Origin: Allobosea sp. BK604
Lineage (GTDB): Bacteria; Pseudomonadota; Alphaproteobacteria; Rhizobiales; Beijerinckiaceae
Direction: 5' to 3'
Assembly (NCBI RefSeq): GCF_004341515.1
Contig: NZ_SLZF01000006.1
Location: 461,061 to 525,060 of the forward strand
Length of the DNA stretch: 64,000 bases
Shown: piece after piece, positions 31,803-40,284 of the stretch
How positions within the stretch are numbered: the stretch's first letter is position 1
How the letters are laid out: every line of letters starts with the position of its first letter
Program-made: the position numbers and the translations under genes
The notes under the pieces: generated by a model
What the model was told of the DNA's origin: nothing
The model's database searches: none
Seen by the model: only the letters and a program-made list of their open reading frames with translations

Positions 31803-32972
31803 TCAGCCCTTCACGGGCGCGAATTTCTTCGAGCGCTTCGGGTGCCACCATTTGCCCTTCAGCACGACGCCCTCGGAGGCGATCTTCTGGTTGCCGATCA
31901 GGTGCTCGCCGGTGACGTCGACATAGTCGAACTTGCCTTCCTTCACCGTCAGGATGGTGGCGTCGCCGAGCGAGCCGACCTTGAGCGAGCCGTATTCGGG
32001 CCGCTTCAGCGCCATGCCGGCATTGAGCGTCGAGGCCGCGATGACATCGTTCAGCTTCACGCCCATGCAAAGGAATTTCGACATGGTGGTGACCTGGTCG
32101 AAGGCCGGGCCGTCGATGCAGAGCTTGTGCACGTCGGAGGAGATCGTGTCCGGCATGAAGCCGTTGGCGAGCATGGCGCGGGTCGTCTTGAACGAGAACG
32201 AGCCCTTGCCGTGGCCGATATCGAAGAGCACGCCGCGCTTGCGGGCGGCGAGCACCTCGGGCTTCACCGTGCCCTGCGCGGTGGCCGGCGAGTTCGGGAA
32301 GGGGCGGAAAGCGTGGGTCAGCACGTCGCCGGGCCGCAGCATGTCGATGACCTCCTCATAGGACGGAGGCGGATGGTCGATATGGCACATCAGCGGCATG
32401 CCGACCTCGTTGGCGACCTGCAGCGCGATGTTGAGCGGCACCGCACCGGAAGAGCCGGAGGCGTGCAGGCCGACGCGGACCTTGATGCCGACGATCAAGT
32501 CGCGGTTCTTGTCGGCGACCTCGACCGCATCGATCGGGTTCATCATGCGCAGGTCGCCGCTCTCGCCGACCATGACGCGATGATCGAAGCCGTAGATGCC
32601 GGCATGCGAGACGTGGAGATAGGCGAGGATGCGCGCCTGGCTCTTCTCGATGACGTGCTTGCGGAAACCGGCCCAGTTGCCGGGACCGGCGCTGCCGGTA
32701 TCGACCGACGTGGTGACGCCGGAGAGCCGGCAGAACTCGTCGGCATCGATGCCGAGCGAGGTGCCGCCCCAGTAGACATGGGTGTGCAGGTCGATCAGCC
32801 CGGGCGAGACGATATAGCCGGAGACGTCGCGGATCTCAGTTTCGGAGCCGCCCTTCAGATCCTTGCCGAAGCCCGAGACCTTGCCGTCGGTGAAGGCGAC
32901 GTCGAGCACGCCGTCATGGTTCTGCGAGGGGTCGATGACCCGGCCGCCCTTCAGGATGAGATCATGGGACAT
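31803..32972 (-). CDS. Dihydroorotase-like amidohydrolase/deacetylase family metallohydrolase
   Basis: A 389-residue amidohydrolase-superfamily TIM barrel. The metal-binding HxH is in SPGLIDLHTHVYWGG. Further likely ligands are a lysine in LIVGIKVRVG (the usual carboxylated position), His in CHIDHPPP, and Asp in TISSDVHK. It belongs to the COG3964-type predicted amidohydrolases, a branch with few characterised members. In this cluster it could open a cyclic amide such as a hydantoin or remove an N-acyl group, feeding the carbamoylases. No sequence feature settles which. Confidence 0.88.
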   Translation of the reverse strand: MSHDLILKGGRVIDPSQNHDGVLDVAFTDGKVSGFGKDLKGGSETEIRDVSGYIVSPGLIDLHTHVYWGGTSLGIDADEFCRLSGVTTSVDTGSAGPGNWAGFRKHVIEKSQARILAYLHVSHAGIYGFDHRVMVGESGDLRMMNPIDAVEVADKNRDLIVGIKVRVGLHASGSSGAVPLNIALQVANEVGMPLMCHIDHPPPSYEEVIDMLRPGDVLTHAFRPFPNSPATAQGTVKPEVLAARKRGVLFDIGHGKGSFSFKTTRAMLANGFMPDTISSDVHKLCIDGPAFDQVTTMSKFLCMGVKLNDVIAASTLNAGMALKRPEYGSLKVGSLGDATILTVKEGKFDYVDVTGEHLIGNQKIASEGVVLKGKWWHPKRSKKFAPVKG

Positions 32973-33082
32973 GACGGTGTGCTTCTCTCAGGCTGCGTTT
33001 CGACAAAGATGATCATGCGGTGGCCGGTGGTGAAACCCAATTCTCGGCACGCAGGCCGGGCATGCGGGCTAGTATCCGTACC

Positions 33083-34015
33083 CTAGGGGGCAACCGCGCC
33101 CTTGCGCTCGACGATCAGGCCGTAGGCCTGCGGCTCGCGATGCTTGGCGAAGTTGAAGGTCGAGTTCTTGTAGCTCTTGCCGAGATCCATGTCGCAGCGC
33201 GCGACGATGAGCTCGTCGCCCTCGGTCACGGCCTGGGCGACGATCTCGCCGGTCGGGGCGATGATGCAGGAGCCGCCGATCTGGTCGACGCCGGCCTCCA
33301 GCCCCGCCTTGGCGACGCCGACGACCCAGGTGGCGTTCTGGTAGGCACCGGCCTGCATCACGAGCTGGTTGTGGAAATTGCCGAGCCGGTCATGCTGCGG
33401 CGCCGGCGGATTGTGCTTGGGCGTGTTGTAGCCGAGCACGATCAGCTCGACATCCTGCAGGCCCATCGAGCGGTAGCTCTCGGGCCAGCGCCGGTCGTTG
33501 CAGATCATCATGCCGATATTGGCGTCCATGGTGCGCCAGACCGGCCAGCCGAGATTGCCGGTCTCGAAATAGCGCTTTTCCAGGTTCTGGAAGGGGTTCT
33601 CCGGCTTGTGGTCGGGATGCCCCGGCAAATGGATCTTGCGGTACTTGCCGACGATGCCGCCGGCCTTGTCGACCAGGATCGCGGTGTTGAAGCGGCGCTT
33701 GCGGCCCTCCTCATGGGCGAGCTCGCAGAAGCCGAGATGGAAGCCGATGCCGAGCCTGGCCGCCTCCTCGAAGAGCGGCGCGGTCTCGTTCGAGGGCATG
33801 GCCGTCTCGAAATAGGCGTCGATCTCGTCCTCGTCCTCCATCCACCAATGCGGGAAGAAGGCGGTCAGCGCCGCTTCCGGGAAGACGACGAGATCGCAGC
33901 CATGGCCCTTGGCCTGGCGCATCAGCGCGATCATCCGGGCGACGGCCGAAGCGCGGCTCTCGTCGCGCTGGATCGGCCCGAGCTGGGCAGCGCCCACGGT
34001 CAGGATACGGCTCAT
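33083..34015 (-). CDS. N-carbamoyl-D-amino acid hydrolase (nitrilase superfamily)
   Basis: A 310-residue carbon-nitrogen hydrolase. The catalytic triad falls at Glu47 (VVFPEAAL), Lys127 (KYRKIHLPGH) and Cys172 (MMICNDRRWPE), exactly the residue numbers of the structurally known Agrobacterium D-carbamoylase. GGYNTP-like and HNPPAPQHDRL stretches and the C-terminal FNFAKHREPQAYGLI also match that enzyme. It should hydrolyse N-carbamoyl-D-amino acids to D-amino acid, CO2 and ammonia in the cytoplasm. I chose the ATG at 34015, which overlaps the diaminopropionate ammonia-lyase stop by four bases, so the two are translationally coupled. Confidence 0.93.
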   Translation of the reverse strand: MSRILTVGAAQLGPIQRDESRASAVARMIALMRQAKGHGCDLVVFPEAALTAFFPHWWMEDEDEIDAYFETAMPSNETAPLFEEAARLGIGFHLGFCELAHEEGRKRRFNTAILVDKAGGIVGKYRKIHLPGHPDHKPENPFQNLEKRYFETGNLGWPVWRTMDANIGMMICNDRRWPESYRSMGLQDVELIVLGYNTPKHNPPAPQHDRLGNFHNQLVMQAGAYQNATWVVGVAKAGLEAGVDQIGGSCIIAPTGEIVAQAVTEGDELIVARCDMDLGKSYKNSTFNFAKHREPQAYGLIVERKGAVAP

Positions 34016-35139
34016 GGCTCGACCTCCTCGGCGCTGCGGCCGACAATGCTGCGATAGACGTCCGGATCGGTCGCGCCTTCCGTGCCATAGCAAAGCACGC
34101 GGGATGAGGATCCCAGCCCCAGCGCGGCCCGCAGGGCCGGATCACGCGCCGCCTTGATCAGGCCGGCGAGCCCGGCGACGCCGGATTCGCCGCCGACCAC
34201 GCCGCGTGTCGCGAGCAGGCGCATCGCATCGCCGGCGGCAGTGTCGGCGATGGTCATGAAGGCATCGGCGCCCTGCTCGAGGAGGCGCCAGGCGAGGATG
34301 GAAGGCTCTCCGCAGGCGAGCCCGGCCATGATCGTGTCGAGGTCACCGCCCACCGCGGTCAAGATCCCGGCCCTGGCGGATGCGAGCAGGCAGGCCGCAT
34401 TCTCCGGCTCGACGACGACGAGGATCGGCCGCTCGGCGCCATGCTTTTCCCAGGCATGGGAGAGCACGCCTGCGGCGAGCCCGCCGACGCCGCCCTGGAC
34501 GAAGACATGGCTCGGCCGCGCGCCCTGCTCTTCCGCCTCCATGGCGAGCAGCGCATAGCCCTGCATCACATCCTTCGGCACGTCCTCATAGCCCGGCCAG
34601 GACGTGTCGGAGACGATCTGCCAGCCATTGGCGGCGGCGGCCTCGGTGCAGGCTCGGACGCTGTCGTCATAAGTCCGGCCCTCGCGCACCACCGTCGCGC
34701 CAAAGCCCCGGATCGCTTCGGCCCGGCCCGCGCTGACCGTCTCATGGACATAGATCACGGCCTCGATGCCGGCGCGCTGCGCGCCCCAGGCGACCGAGCG
34801 GCCGTGATTGCCATCGGTGGCGCAGGCGACCGTCAGCCCGGCCTTGCCCGTTTGGGCGACCAGCCGGTCGACCGCATAGGCGCCGCCAAGCGCCTTGAAG
34901 CTCTTCAGGCCGAAGCGCTTGCCTTCGTCCTTGTAGAGCACCTGCGCGATGCCGAGCGTCTCGGCGATGGCCGGGAGGTCGCGCAGCGGCGTCGGGGCAT
35001 AGCCCTCCCAGCCCGTGACCGCGGCCCGCGCCTCCTCCGCCCGCTCGAGCGACAGGATCGCGCGCAGGTCGCCGCCATAGGCCAACCCGCGGTCTAATCG
35101 CGGGTTGGAAACAAAACCGGGCGTGACATCTGTGGGCAT
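34012..35139 (-). CDS. dpaL: Diaminopropionate ammonia-lyase
   Basis: A 375-residue fold-II PLP enzyme. The PLP lysine is Lys82 in FGLKSFKALGGAYAV, the phosphate cradle is GGVGGLAAG, and CATDGNHGRSVAWGAQRAGI matches DpaL. The enzyme eliminates both amino groups of 2,3-diaminopropionate (either enantiomer in E. coli), giving pyruvate and two ammonia through 2-aminoacrylate. The reading frame overlaps that of the D-carbamoylase by four bases. In this cluster a D-amino acid released by the carbamoylase is a candidate substrate. Related ammonia-lyases with other specificity cannot be excluded. Confidence 0.9.
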   Translation of the reverse strand: MPTDVTPGFVSNPRLDRGLAYGGDLRAILSLERAEEARAAVTGWEGYAPTPLRDLPAIAETLGIAQVLYKDEGKRFGLKSFKALGGAYAVDRLVAQTGKAGLTVACATDGNHGRSVAWGAQRAGIEAVIYVHETVSAGRAEAIRGFGATVVREGRTYDDSVRACTEAAAANGWQIVSDTSWPGYEDVPKDVMQGYALLAMEAEEQGARPSHVFVQGGVGGLAAGVLSHAWEKHGAERPILVVVEPENAACLLASARAGILTAVGGDLDTIMAGLACGEPSILAWRLLEQGADAFMTIADTAAGDAMRLLATRGVVGGESGVAGLAGLIKAARDPALRAALGLGSSSRVLCYGTEGATDPDVYRSIVGRSAEEVEP

Positions 35140-35183
35140 GGCGGTCGTCGGCTCAGCAGCCGCAAGTCCTCACGGCATCGACC

Positions 35184-36086
35184 TCACAGGCTCTTGGCGA
35201 TACGGGGATCGAGCGAGTCGCGCAGGCCGTCGCCGAGCAGGTTCACCGCGAGCACGGTGAGCGACAGGAAAATCGCCGGGAACATCACGATATGCGGCCT
35301 GACCTGCCAGAGCGCCCGGCCCTCGGCCATGATGTTGCCCCAGGATGGCGTCGCCGGCGGAATGCCGGCGCCGATGAAGGACAGGATCGCCTCGATGATC
35401 ATGGCGCTGGCGCAGATATAGGTCGCCTGCACCATCATCGGGGCCATCGTGTTCGGCAGGATGTGCCTGATGATGATGCGCGGCGTGCGGGCACCGAGCG
35501 CCACCGCCGCCTCGACATAGGGCTGCTCGCGCAGCGAGAGAACGACACCGCGCACGAGGCGGGCGACGCGCGGGATCTCGGCGAGCGTGATGGCGATGAT
35601 GACGTTGCCGACCGAACCGCGGGTCAGCGCCATCAGCGCGATGGCGAGCAGGATCGGCGGGATCGACATCATGCCGTCGATGGCGCGCATGATGATGCCG
35701 TCGGCCCAGCGCACGAAGCCGGAGAGCAGGCCGATCGCCAGCCCGACCACCGAGGAGAGCAGCGCCACGGTGAAGCCGACGACGAGCGAGACGCGGGCGC
35801 CATAGACAACGCGCGAATAGATGTCGCGGCCGAGCATGTCGGTGCCGAACCAGTATTGCTCGGACGGCATGCGCGTGCGCCGGGCCGGCGAGATCGCAGT
35901 CGGATCGACGGTCCAGAGCAGCGGCGCGAAGACGCCGATCAGGATCATGATCAGGAGCAGGCCGCCGCCGACGGCGACCGAGGGGTGGCGGCGCAAGTAG
36001 CGCAGGAAGCGGCGCAGCCGCGTCGGCTCGGCGGGATCGCGGGCGGCAGTGATCGCGCCCGTCGCGTTTTCGGTCTGGGCGGTCAA
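35184..36086 (-). CDS. DppC-type ABC transporter permease
   Basis: A 300-residue permease. It has a cytoplasmic N-terminus, a first helix (VAVGGGLLLIMILIGVFAPL), the DppC hallmark YWFGTDMLGRDIYSRVVYGA and the usual end NLLGDGLRDSLDPRIAKSL. The start is unusual: TTG at 36086, overlapping the DppB stop as TTGA, gives MTAQTENATG and the expected length. No ATG fits, and the frame upstream runs through dppB in another phase. It lies 44 bases before the diaminopropionate ammonia-lyase gene on the same strand. Confidence 0.9.
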   Translation of the reverse strand: MTAQTENATGAITAARDPAEPTRLRRFLRYLRRHPSVAVGGGLLLIMILIGVFAPLLWTVDPTAISPARRTRMPSEQYWFGTDMLGRDIYSRVVYGARVSLVVGFTVALLSSVVGLAIGLLSGFVRWADGIIMRAIDGMMSIPPILLAIALMALTRGSVGNVIIAITLAEIPRVARLVRGVVLSLREQPYVEAAVALGARTPRIIIRHILPNTMAPMMVQATYICASAMIIEAILSFIGAGIPPATPSWGNIMAEGRALWQVRPHIVMFPAIFLSLTVLAVNLLGDGLRDSLDPRIAKSL

Positions 36087-37024
36087 TAGCGTATCCTCGG
36101 GTCGACGAGCGTGTAGGCGAGGTCGATGAGCAGGTTCACCAGCACGTAGACGAAGCTGAACATCAGGACGACGCCCTGGATGACCGGGTAGTCGCGGCGC
36201 AGGATCGCATCGACCGTGAGACGGCCGAGGCCAGGAATGGCGAAGACGCTCTCGGTGACGACGGCGCCGCCGATCAGGAGCGCGATGCCGATGCCGATGA
36301 TGGTGATCACCGGCACCGCGGCATTCTTCAGCGCGTGCAGGAAGAGGATGCTGCGCTGGCCGAGCCCCTTGGAGCGGGCGGTGCGGATATAGTCCTGCTG
36401 CAGCACCTCGAGCATGGTGGCGCGGGTGATGCGGGCGATCAGCGCGATATAGACGAAGCCGAGCGTGACGGCGGGCAGGATCAGGTTGCGCAGCCAGGGC
36501 CAGAAGCCCTGCGAAAGCGGCGTGTAGCCCTGCACCGGCAGCCAGTCGAGCTTCAGCGCGAACGTATAGGCGAGCAGGTAGCCGACGACGAAGACCGGCA
36601 CGGAGAAGCCGAGCACGGCGAAGGCCATCGCGAACTTGTCGATCCAGGTCCCGGCCTTCCAGGCGGCGATGACGCCCATCGGCACCGCGATCACGATGGC
36701 GAAGATCAGCGTCAGCACCATCAGCGAGAGAGTCGGCTCGATGCGCTGGCCGATGAGCTGCGTCACCGGCAGCGAGGTGAAGATCGAGGTGCCGAGGTCG
36801 CCCTGCAGCACCCGGAAGAGCCATTCGCCGAAGCGGACGAGATAGGCCCGGTCGAGCCCGAGGCTCGCCCGGATCCTCTCGACATCCGCCGGCGACGCCT
36901 GGTCGCCGGCGATGACAGCAGCCGGGTCACCCGGCGCGATATAGAGCAGCGAGAAGACAAACAGCGCCACGAAGGCCATCACCGGGATGGTCGTGATGAT
37001 GCGTCTGATAACGAAAGCCAGCAT
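36083..37024 (-). CDS. DppB-type ABC transporter permease
   Basis: A 313-residue inner-membrane permease with the N-terminal helix VIRRIITTIPVMAFVALFVF, the conserved YIAPGDPAAVIAGDQAS and the coupling loop DYIRTARSKGLGQRSILFLH. It should form the pore with the overlapping DppC-type gene. It follows the binding-protein gene by 29 bases. It is only distantly similar to the permease at 25033, so the two importers are separate systems rather than a recent duplication. Confidence 0.93.
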   Translation of the reverse strand: MLAFVIRRIITTIPVMAFVALFVFSLLYIAPGDPAAVIAGDQASPADVERIRASLGLDRAYLVRFGEWLFRVLQGDLGTSIFTSLPVTQLIGQRIEPTLSLMVLTLIFAIVIAVPMGVIAAWKAGTWIDKFAMAFAVLGFSVPVFVVGYLLAYTFALKLDWLPVQGYTPLSQGFWPWLRNLILPAVTLGFVYIALIARITRATMLEVLQQDYIRTARSKGLGQRSILFLHALKNAAVPVITIIGIGIALLIGGAVVTESVFAIPGLGRLTVDAILRRDYPVIQGVVLMFSFVYVLVNLLIDLAYTLVDPRIRY

Positions 37025-37053
37025 TGCGACGCTGTATCCCTAGTCGTTGCGGA

Positions 37054-38652
37054 TCAGGCCTTCGACACCCCCCAGGAGAAGGGCAGCGGGCCACTGACGA
37101 CACCCGAGACGTTCTTCCGCCAGGCCTGGTAGCCGAGATAGAAGCCGGTCGGGACGTAGACGACGTTCTCGACCGCAGCCTTGTTGATGGCGTCGATCGC
37201 GCTCTTTTCCTGGGCCTCGTCCTTGGCGCTGAACCAGTCGGTGACCCCGGTCTCGACCGAGGGCACGTCCGGCCAGCCGAACCAGGCCTTGTCGCCATTG
37301 GCGCGGATCGCGGTGTAGGAGGCCGGGTTGATGCAGTCCGCACCAGCATGCCAGGTGTGGAACATGCTCCAGCCGCCCTGGCCGGGAGGCGTTTTCTGGG
37401 CGCGGCGGGCGCCGACCGTGCCCCAGTCCGTGGCGACGAAATCGACGTTCATGCCGATGCTCTTCAGGAGCTCGGCAGTGACGTCGCCCATCGACTTGGT
37501 GGCGGACATGTCCTGCGCGACGACGCAGACCACGGGCTCGCCCTTGTAGCCGGACTCGGCCAGCAGCTTCTTCGCCGCCGCGACGTTCTTCATCTTCATC
37601 ATCTCGCCGCCGGCCTCGGTGTAACCGGGGGTGCCGGGGGTGAAGAAGCCCGGCAGCGGCTTCCAGAGCTTGTCGTCGTCGCCGACGATGGAGCGCATGT
37701 AGTCTTCCTGGTTCAGCGCGGTCATCACCGCCTGGCGCACCTTCAGATTGTTGAAGGGCGGGAAGAGATGGTTCATGCGGAACGCGCCGATATTGCCGAG
37801 CGGATCGCCGATATCGACGTTGATGTCCTTGTGCTTCTTCAGCACCGGCACGAGATCGGCGAGCGGGGTCTCCCACCAGTCGACCTCGCCGTTCTGCAGC
37901 GCGGCGGCAGCCGTCGCCGGGTCGGGCATGATCACCCATTCGATGCGGTCGACCAGCATCTTCTTGCCGCCGGCGAGCCAGGAGGCGGGTTCGGACCGCG
38001 GCACGTAATCGGCGAATTTCTCGAAGACGGCCTTGGCTCCGGGCACCCATTCGCTGCGGGCGAATTTCATCGGGCCGGAGCCGATATATTCGGTGATCTG
38101 GGTGAACGGGTCGGTCTTGGCGATGCGCTCCGGCATGATGAAGGAGCAGGGCGCGTTGTTCTTGGCGAGCGCCAGCAACATCTTGGGATAGGGCTGCTTC
38201 AGCGACCATTTCCAGGTGCGGTCGTCGACCGCGACGATCTCGTTCTGGATGCCACGGATCATCAGGCCCATCGGATCGCGGGCCGACCAGCGGATCAGGC
38301 TCTGGACCACGTCCTTGGCGAGAACCGGCTCGCCGTCATGGAACTTGAGGCCGGGGCGCAGCTTGAAGGTCCAGGTCAGGCCGTCGGAGGAAACTTCCTC
38401 GCTCTCGACCATCTGGCGCTGCGGCTGGAACTTCTCGTCGATGCCATAGAGCGTATCCCAGACCAGGGCCGCCGCGTTGCGCACGACATATTGCGTGCCC
38501 CAGATCGGATCGAAATTGGCGAGATTGGCCTGCGGCACGAAGCGCAGGGTCTTGGCCGCAGCCCCTTGCGACAAGGCCGGCATGGCGATGCCACCCGTGG
38601 CGGCAAGCGTGCCGGCACCGGCGGCGGATTTCAGAAACGTCCTGCGGTCCAT
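37054..38652 (-). CDS. Family 5 ABC substrate-binding protein with Tat-type signal
   Basis: A 532-residue exported protein. It starts DRRTFLKSAAGAGTLAATGG, a twin-arginine signal, so it is probably exported folded. The SBP_bac_5 body includes WTFKLRPGLKFHDGEPVLAK and PFNNLKVRQAVMTALNQEDY. The ATG at 38652 has an AGGGGA site; a GTG lies one codon upstream. The 203-base gap before it probably holds a promoter, making it the first gene of an inner transcription unit with the permeases and the PLP enzymes. The ligand is unknown; context suggests N-substituted amino acids or short peptides. Confidence 0.92.
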   Translation of the reverse strand: MDRRTFLKSAAGAGTLAATGGIAMPALSQGAAAKTLRFVPQANLANFDPIWGTQYVVRNAAALVWDTLYGIDEKFQPQRQMVESEEVSSDGLTWTFKLRPGLKFHDGEPVLAKDVVQSLIRWSARDPMGLMIRGIQNEIVAVDDRTWKWSLKQPYPKMLLALAKNNAPCSFIMPERIAKTDPFTQITEYIGSGPMKFARSEWVPGAKAVFEKFADYVPRSEPASWLAGGKKMLVDRIEWVIMPDPATAAAALQNGEVDWWETPLADLVPVLKKHKDINVDIGDPLGNIGAFRMNHLFPPFNNLKVRQAVMTALNQEDYMRSIVGDDDKLWKPLPGFFTPGTPGYTEAGGEMMKMKNVAAAKKLLAESGYKGEPVVCVVAQDMSATKSMGDVTAELLKSIGMNVDFVATDWGTVGARRAQKTPPGQGGWSMFHTWHAGADCINPASYTAIRANGDKAWFGWPDVPSVETGVTDWFSAKDEAQEKSAIDAINKAAVENVVYVPTGFYLGYQAWRKNVSGVVSGPLPFSWGVSKA

Positions 38653-38858
38653 CACTCACTCCCCTAAGTGTCAGCCTCTGAACGGGCGACTGACGGGGAG
38701 TGTGTGGGAGAAAAACCTCCCTGACAACACGCCTGTACCGCCGGTTTCCGTCGGCGCCTGGCTTGCAGAACCCGTGCCAGACGGAACCGATGGCGGCGCC
38801 AACGGCAATCTTTGCCGGCATCAAGGCGAGGAAAGCAGGAAAATTGCGCGAGACCAGC

Positions 38859-40271
38859 CTAAATCGATTTGATCGGCGCATCGACCCGGGCGAATGGTCG
38901 CAATGCCTCGAATGCGGCCGCGGCGCGCAGCACGAGCGCATCCTGTGCGAAGGCGCCGACGATCTGCAACCCGGCCGGCAATCCCCCGCCGGTGAGCCCG
39001 CAGGGCAGCGAAATCGCCGGTTGCTGGGTGATGTTGAAGGGGTAGGTGAAGGGCGTCCAGCGCGTCCAGTCCTCACCATAGCCGCCATGGGCGGGCGTGT
39101 TGCGACCGGTCTCGAAGGCCGGCAACGGCAGGGTCGGCGTCAGCAGCAAGTCGAAACGTGCATGAAATTGCGCCATCTGGTGAGCGAGCGCGTTGCGCTG
39201 GTTCAGGAGGGCATCGACATAAGTCGAACCCGGAACCTGCTCGCCCGCCTCGGCGACCGCGACGAGGCCGGGATCCATCCGGGTGCGCCCGTCCGGGCCG
39301 ATGCTGCGCAGCGCCAAGGCCGCGCCTGCCGACCAGAGCACCATCAGCGTCTCGATGGGATCGGCAAAGCCGGGATCGACCTCCTCGACGCTCGCGCCGA
39401 GCTCGCGGAAGGACAGAGCCGCCTCGCGGGCGAGCCTGGCGACATCGGCATCGACCGGGACATCGCCGCCGAGCCCGGCGGAGTAAGCGATGCGCAGGCC
39501 CTTCACGCCCCCGCTCAGCGCCGCGACATAGTCGATCGGGTCGGCGATGATCGCGGTCATGTCGCGCTCGTCGGGGCGGGCGATCGCGTTCATCGCCAGC
39601 GCCGTGTCGGTGACCGTGCGGGTCAGCGGGCCGAGATGGGCGAGGAAGCCCATGGTCGAGACCGGCCAGGCCGGCACGCGGCCATAGCTGGGTTTGAGGC
39701 CGACGACACCGGTGAAGGCGGCGGGGATGCGGACCGAGCCGGCACCATCCGTGCCGAGATGAATGCAGCCGAGATTGAGCGCGGCGCAGGAGGCCGCACC
39801 GGCGGAGGAGCCGCCCGGCCCGGTGCCGATATTCCAGGGATTGCGGGTGATGCCGGAGAGCGGCGAATCGCCGACGCCCTTCCAGCCATATTCCGGCATG
39901 GTCGTCTTGCCGAGGAAGACGCAGCCCGCTTCGCGCAGCCTGGCCGTCGCGGGCGCATCCTCCGTCCAGGGCGCATCGGACGCGACGGCCGAGCCACGCT
40001 TCATCGGCCAGCCGGCGACGGCGATATTGTCCTTGATCGTCACGGGCACGCCGTCGAGCGGACCGAGCGCCTCGCCTTTCAGCCAGCGCGTCCCGGCCGC
40101 CTCGGCCATGGCGAGCGTGGTCGCCTCGTCGCGGACGACGAAGGCATTGATCTCCGGTTCGAAGCGCTCGATGCGATCGAGCGCGTCCCTGGCGACCTCG
40201 ACGGGGGAGAGTTCGCGCGCGGCATAGAGCGCGCCGAGCTCGGCGGCGGACAGGGAGGCGATGGCGGTCAT
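38859..40271 (-). CDS. Amidase-signature family amidase (1)
   Basis: A 470-residue amidase-signature hydrolase. The Lys of the Ser-cisSer-Lys triad lies in GVPVTIKDNIAVAGWPM, and the serines in GTGPGGSSAGAASCAALN and the following GTDGAGSVRIPAAFTGVVGL. Such enzymes hydrolyse carboxylic amides, including amino-acid amides and short peptides, in the cytoplasm. I chose the ATG at 40271 (MTAIASLSAAEL). It starts 13 bases after the M20 hydrolase gene, so it belongs to the same operon. The specific substrate cannot be read. Confidence 0.92.
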   Translation of the reverse strand: MTAIASLSAAELGALYAARELSPVEVARDALDRIERFEPEINAFVVRDEATTLAMAEAAGTRWLKGEALGPLDGVPVTIKDNIAVAGWPMKRGSAVASDAPWTEDAPATARLREAGCVFLGKTTMPEYGWKGVGDSPLSGITRNPWNIGTGPGGSSAGAASCAALNLGCIHLGTDGAGSVRIPAAFTGVVGLKPSYGRVPAWPVSTMGFLAHLGPLTRTVTDTALAMNAIARPDERDMTAIIADPIDYVAALSGGVKGLRIAYSAGLGGDVPVDADVARLAREAALSFRELGASVEEVDPGFADPIETLMVLWSAGAALALRSIGPDGRTRMDPGLVAVAEAGEQVPGSTYVDALLNQRNALAHQMAQFHARFDLLLTPTLPLPAFETGRNTPAHGGYGEDWTRWTPFTYPFNITQQPAISLPCGLTGGGLPAGLQIVGAFAQDALVLRAAAAFEALRPFARVDAPIKSI

Positions 40272-40284
40272 GGCGGGTCCCTGA

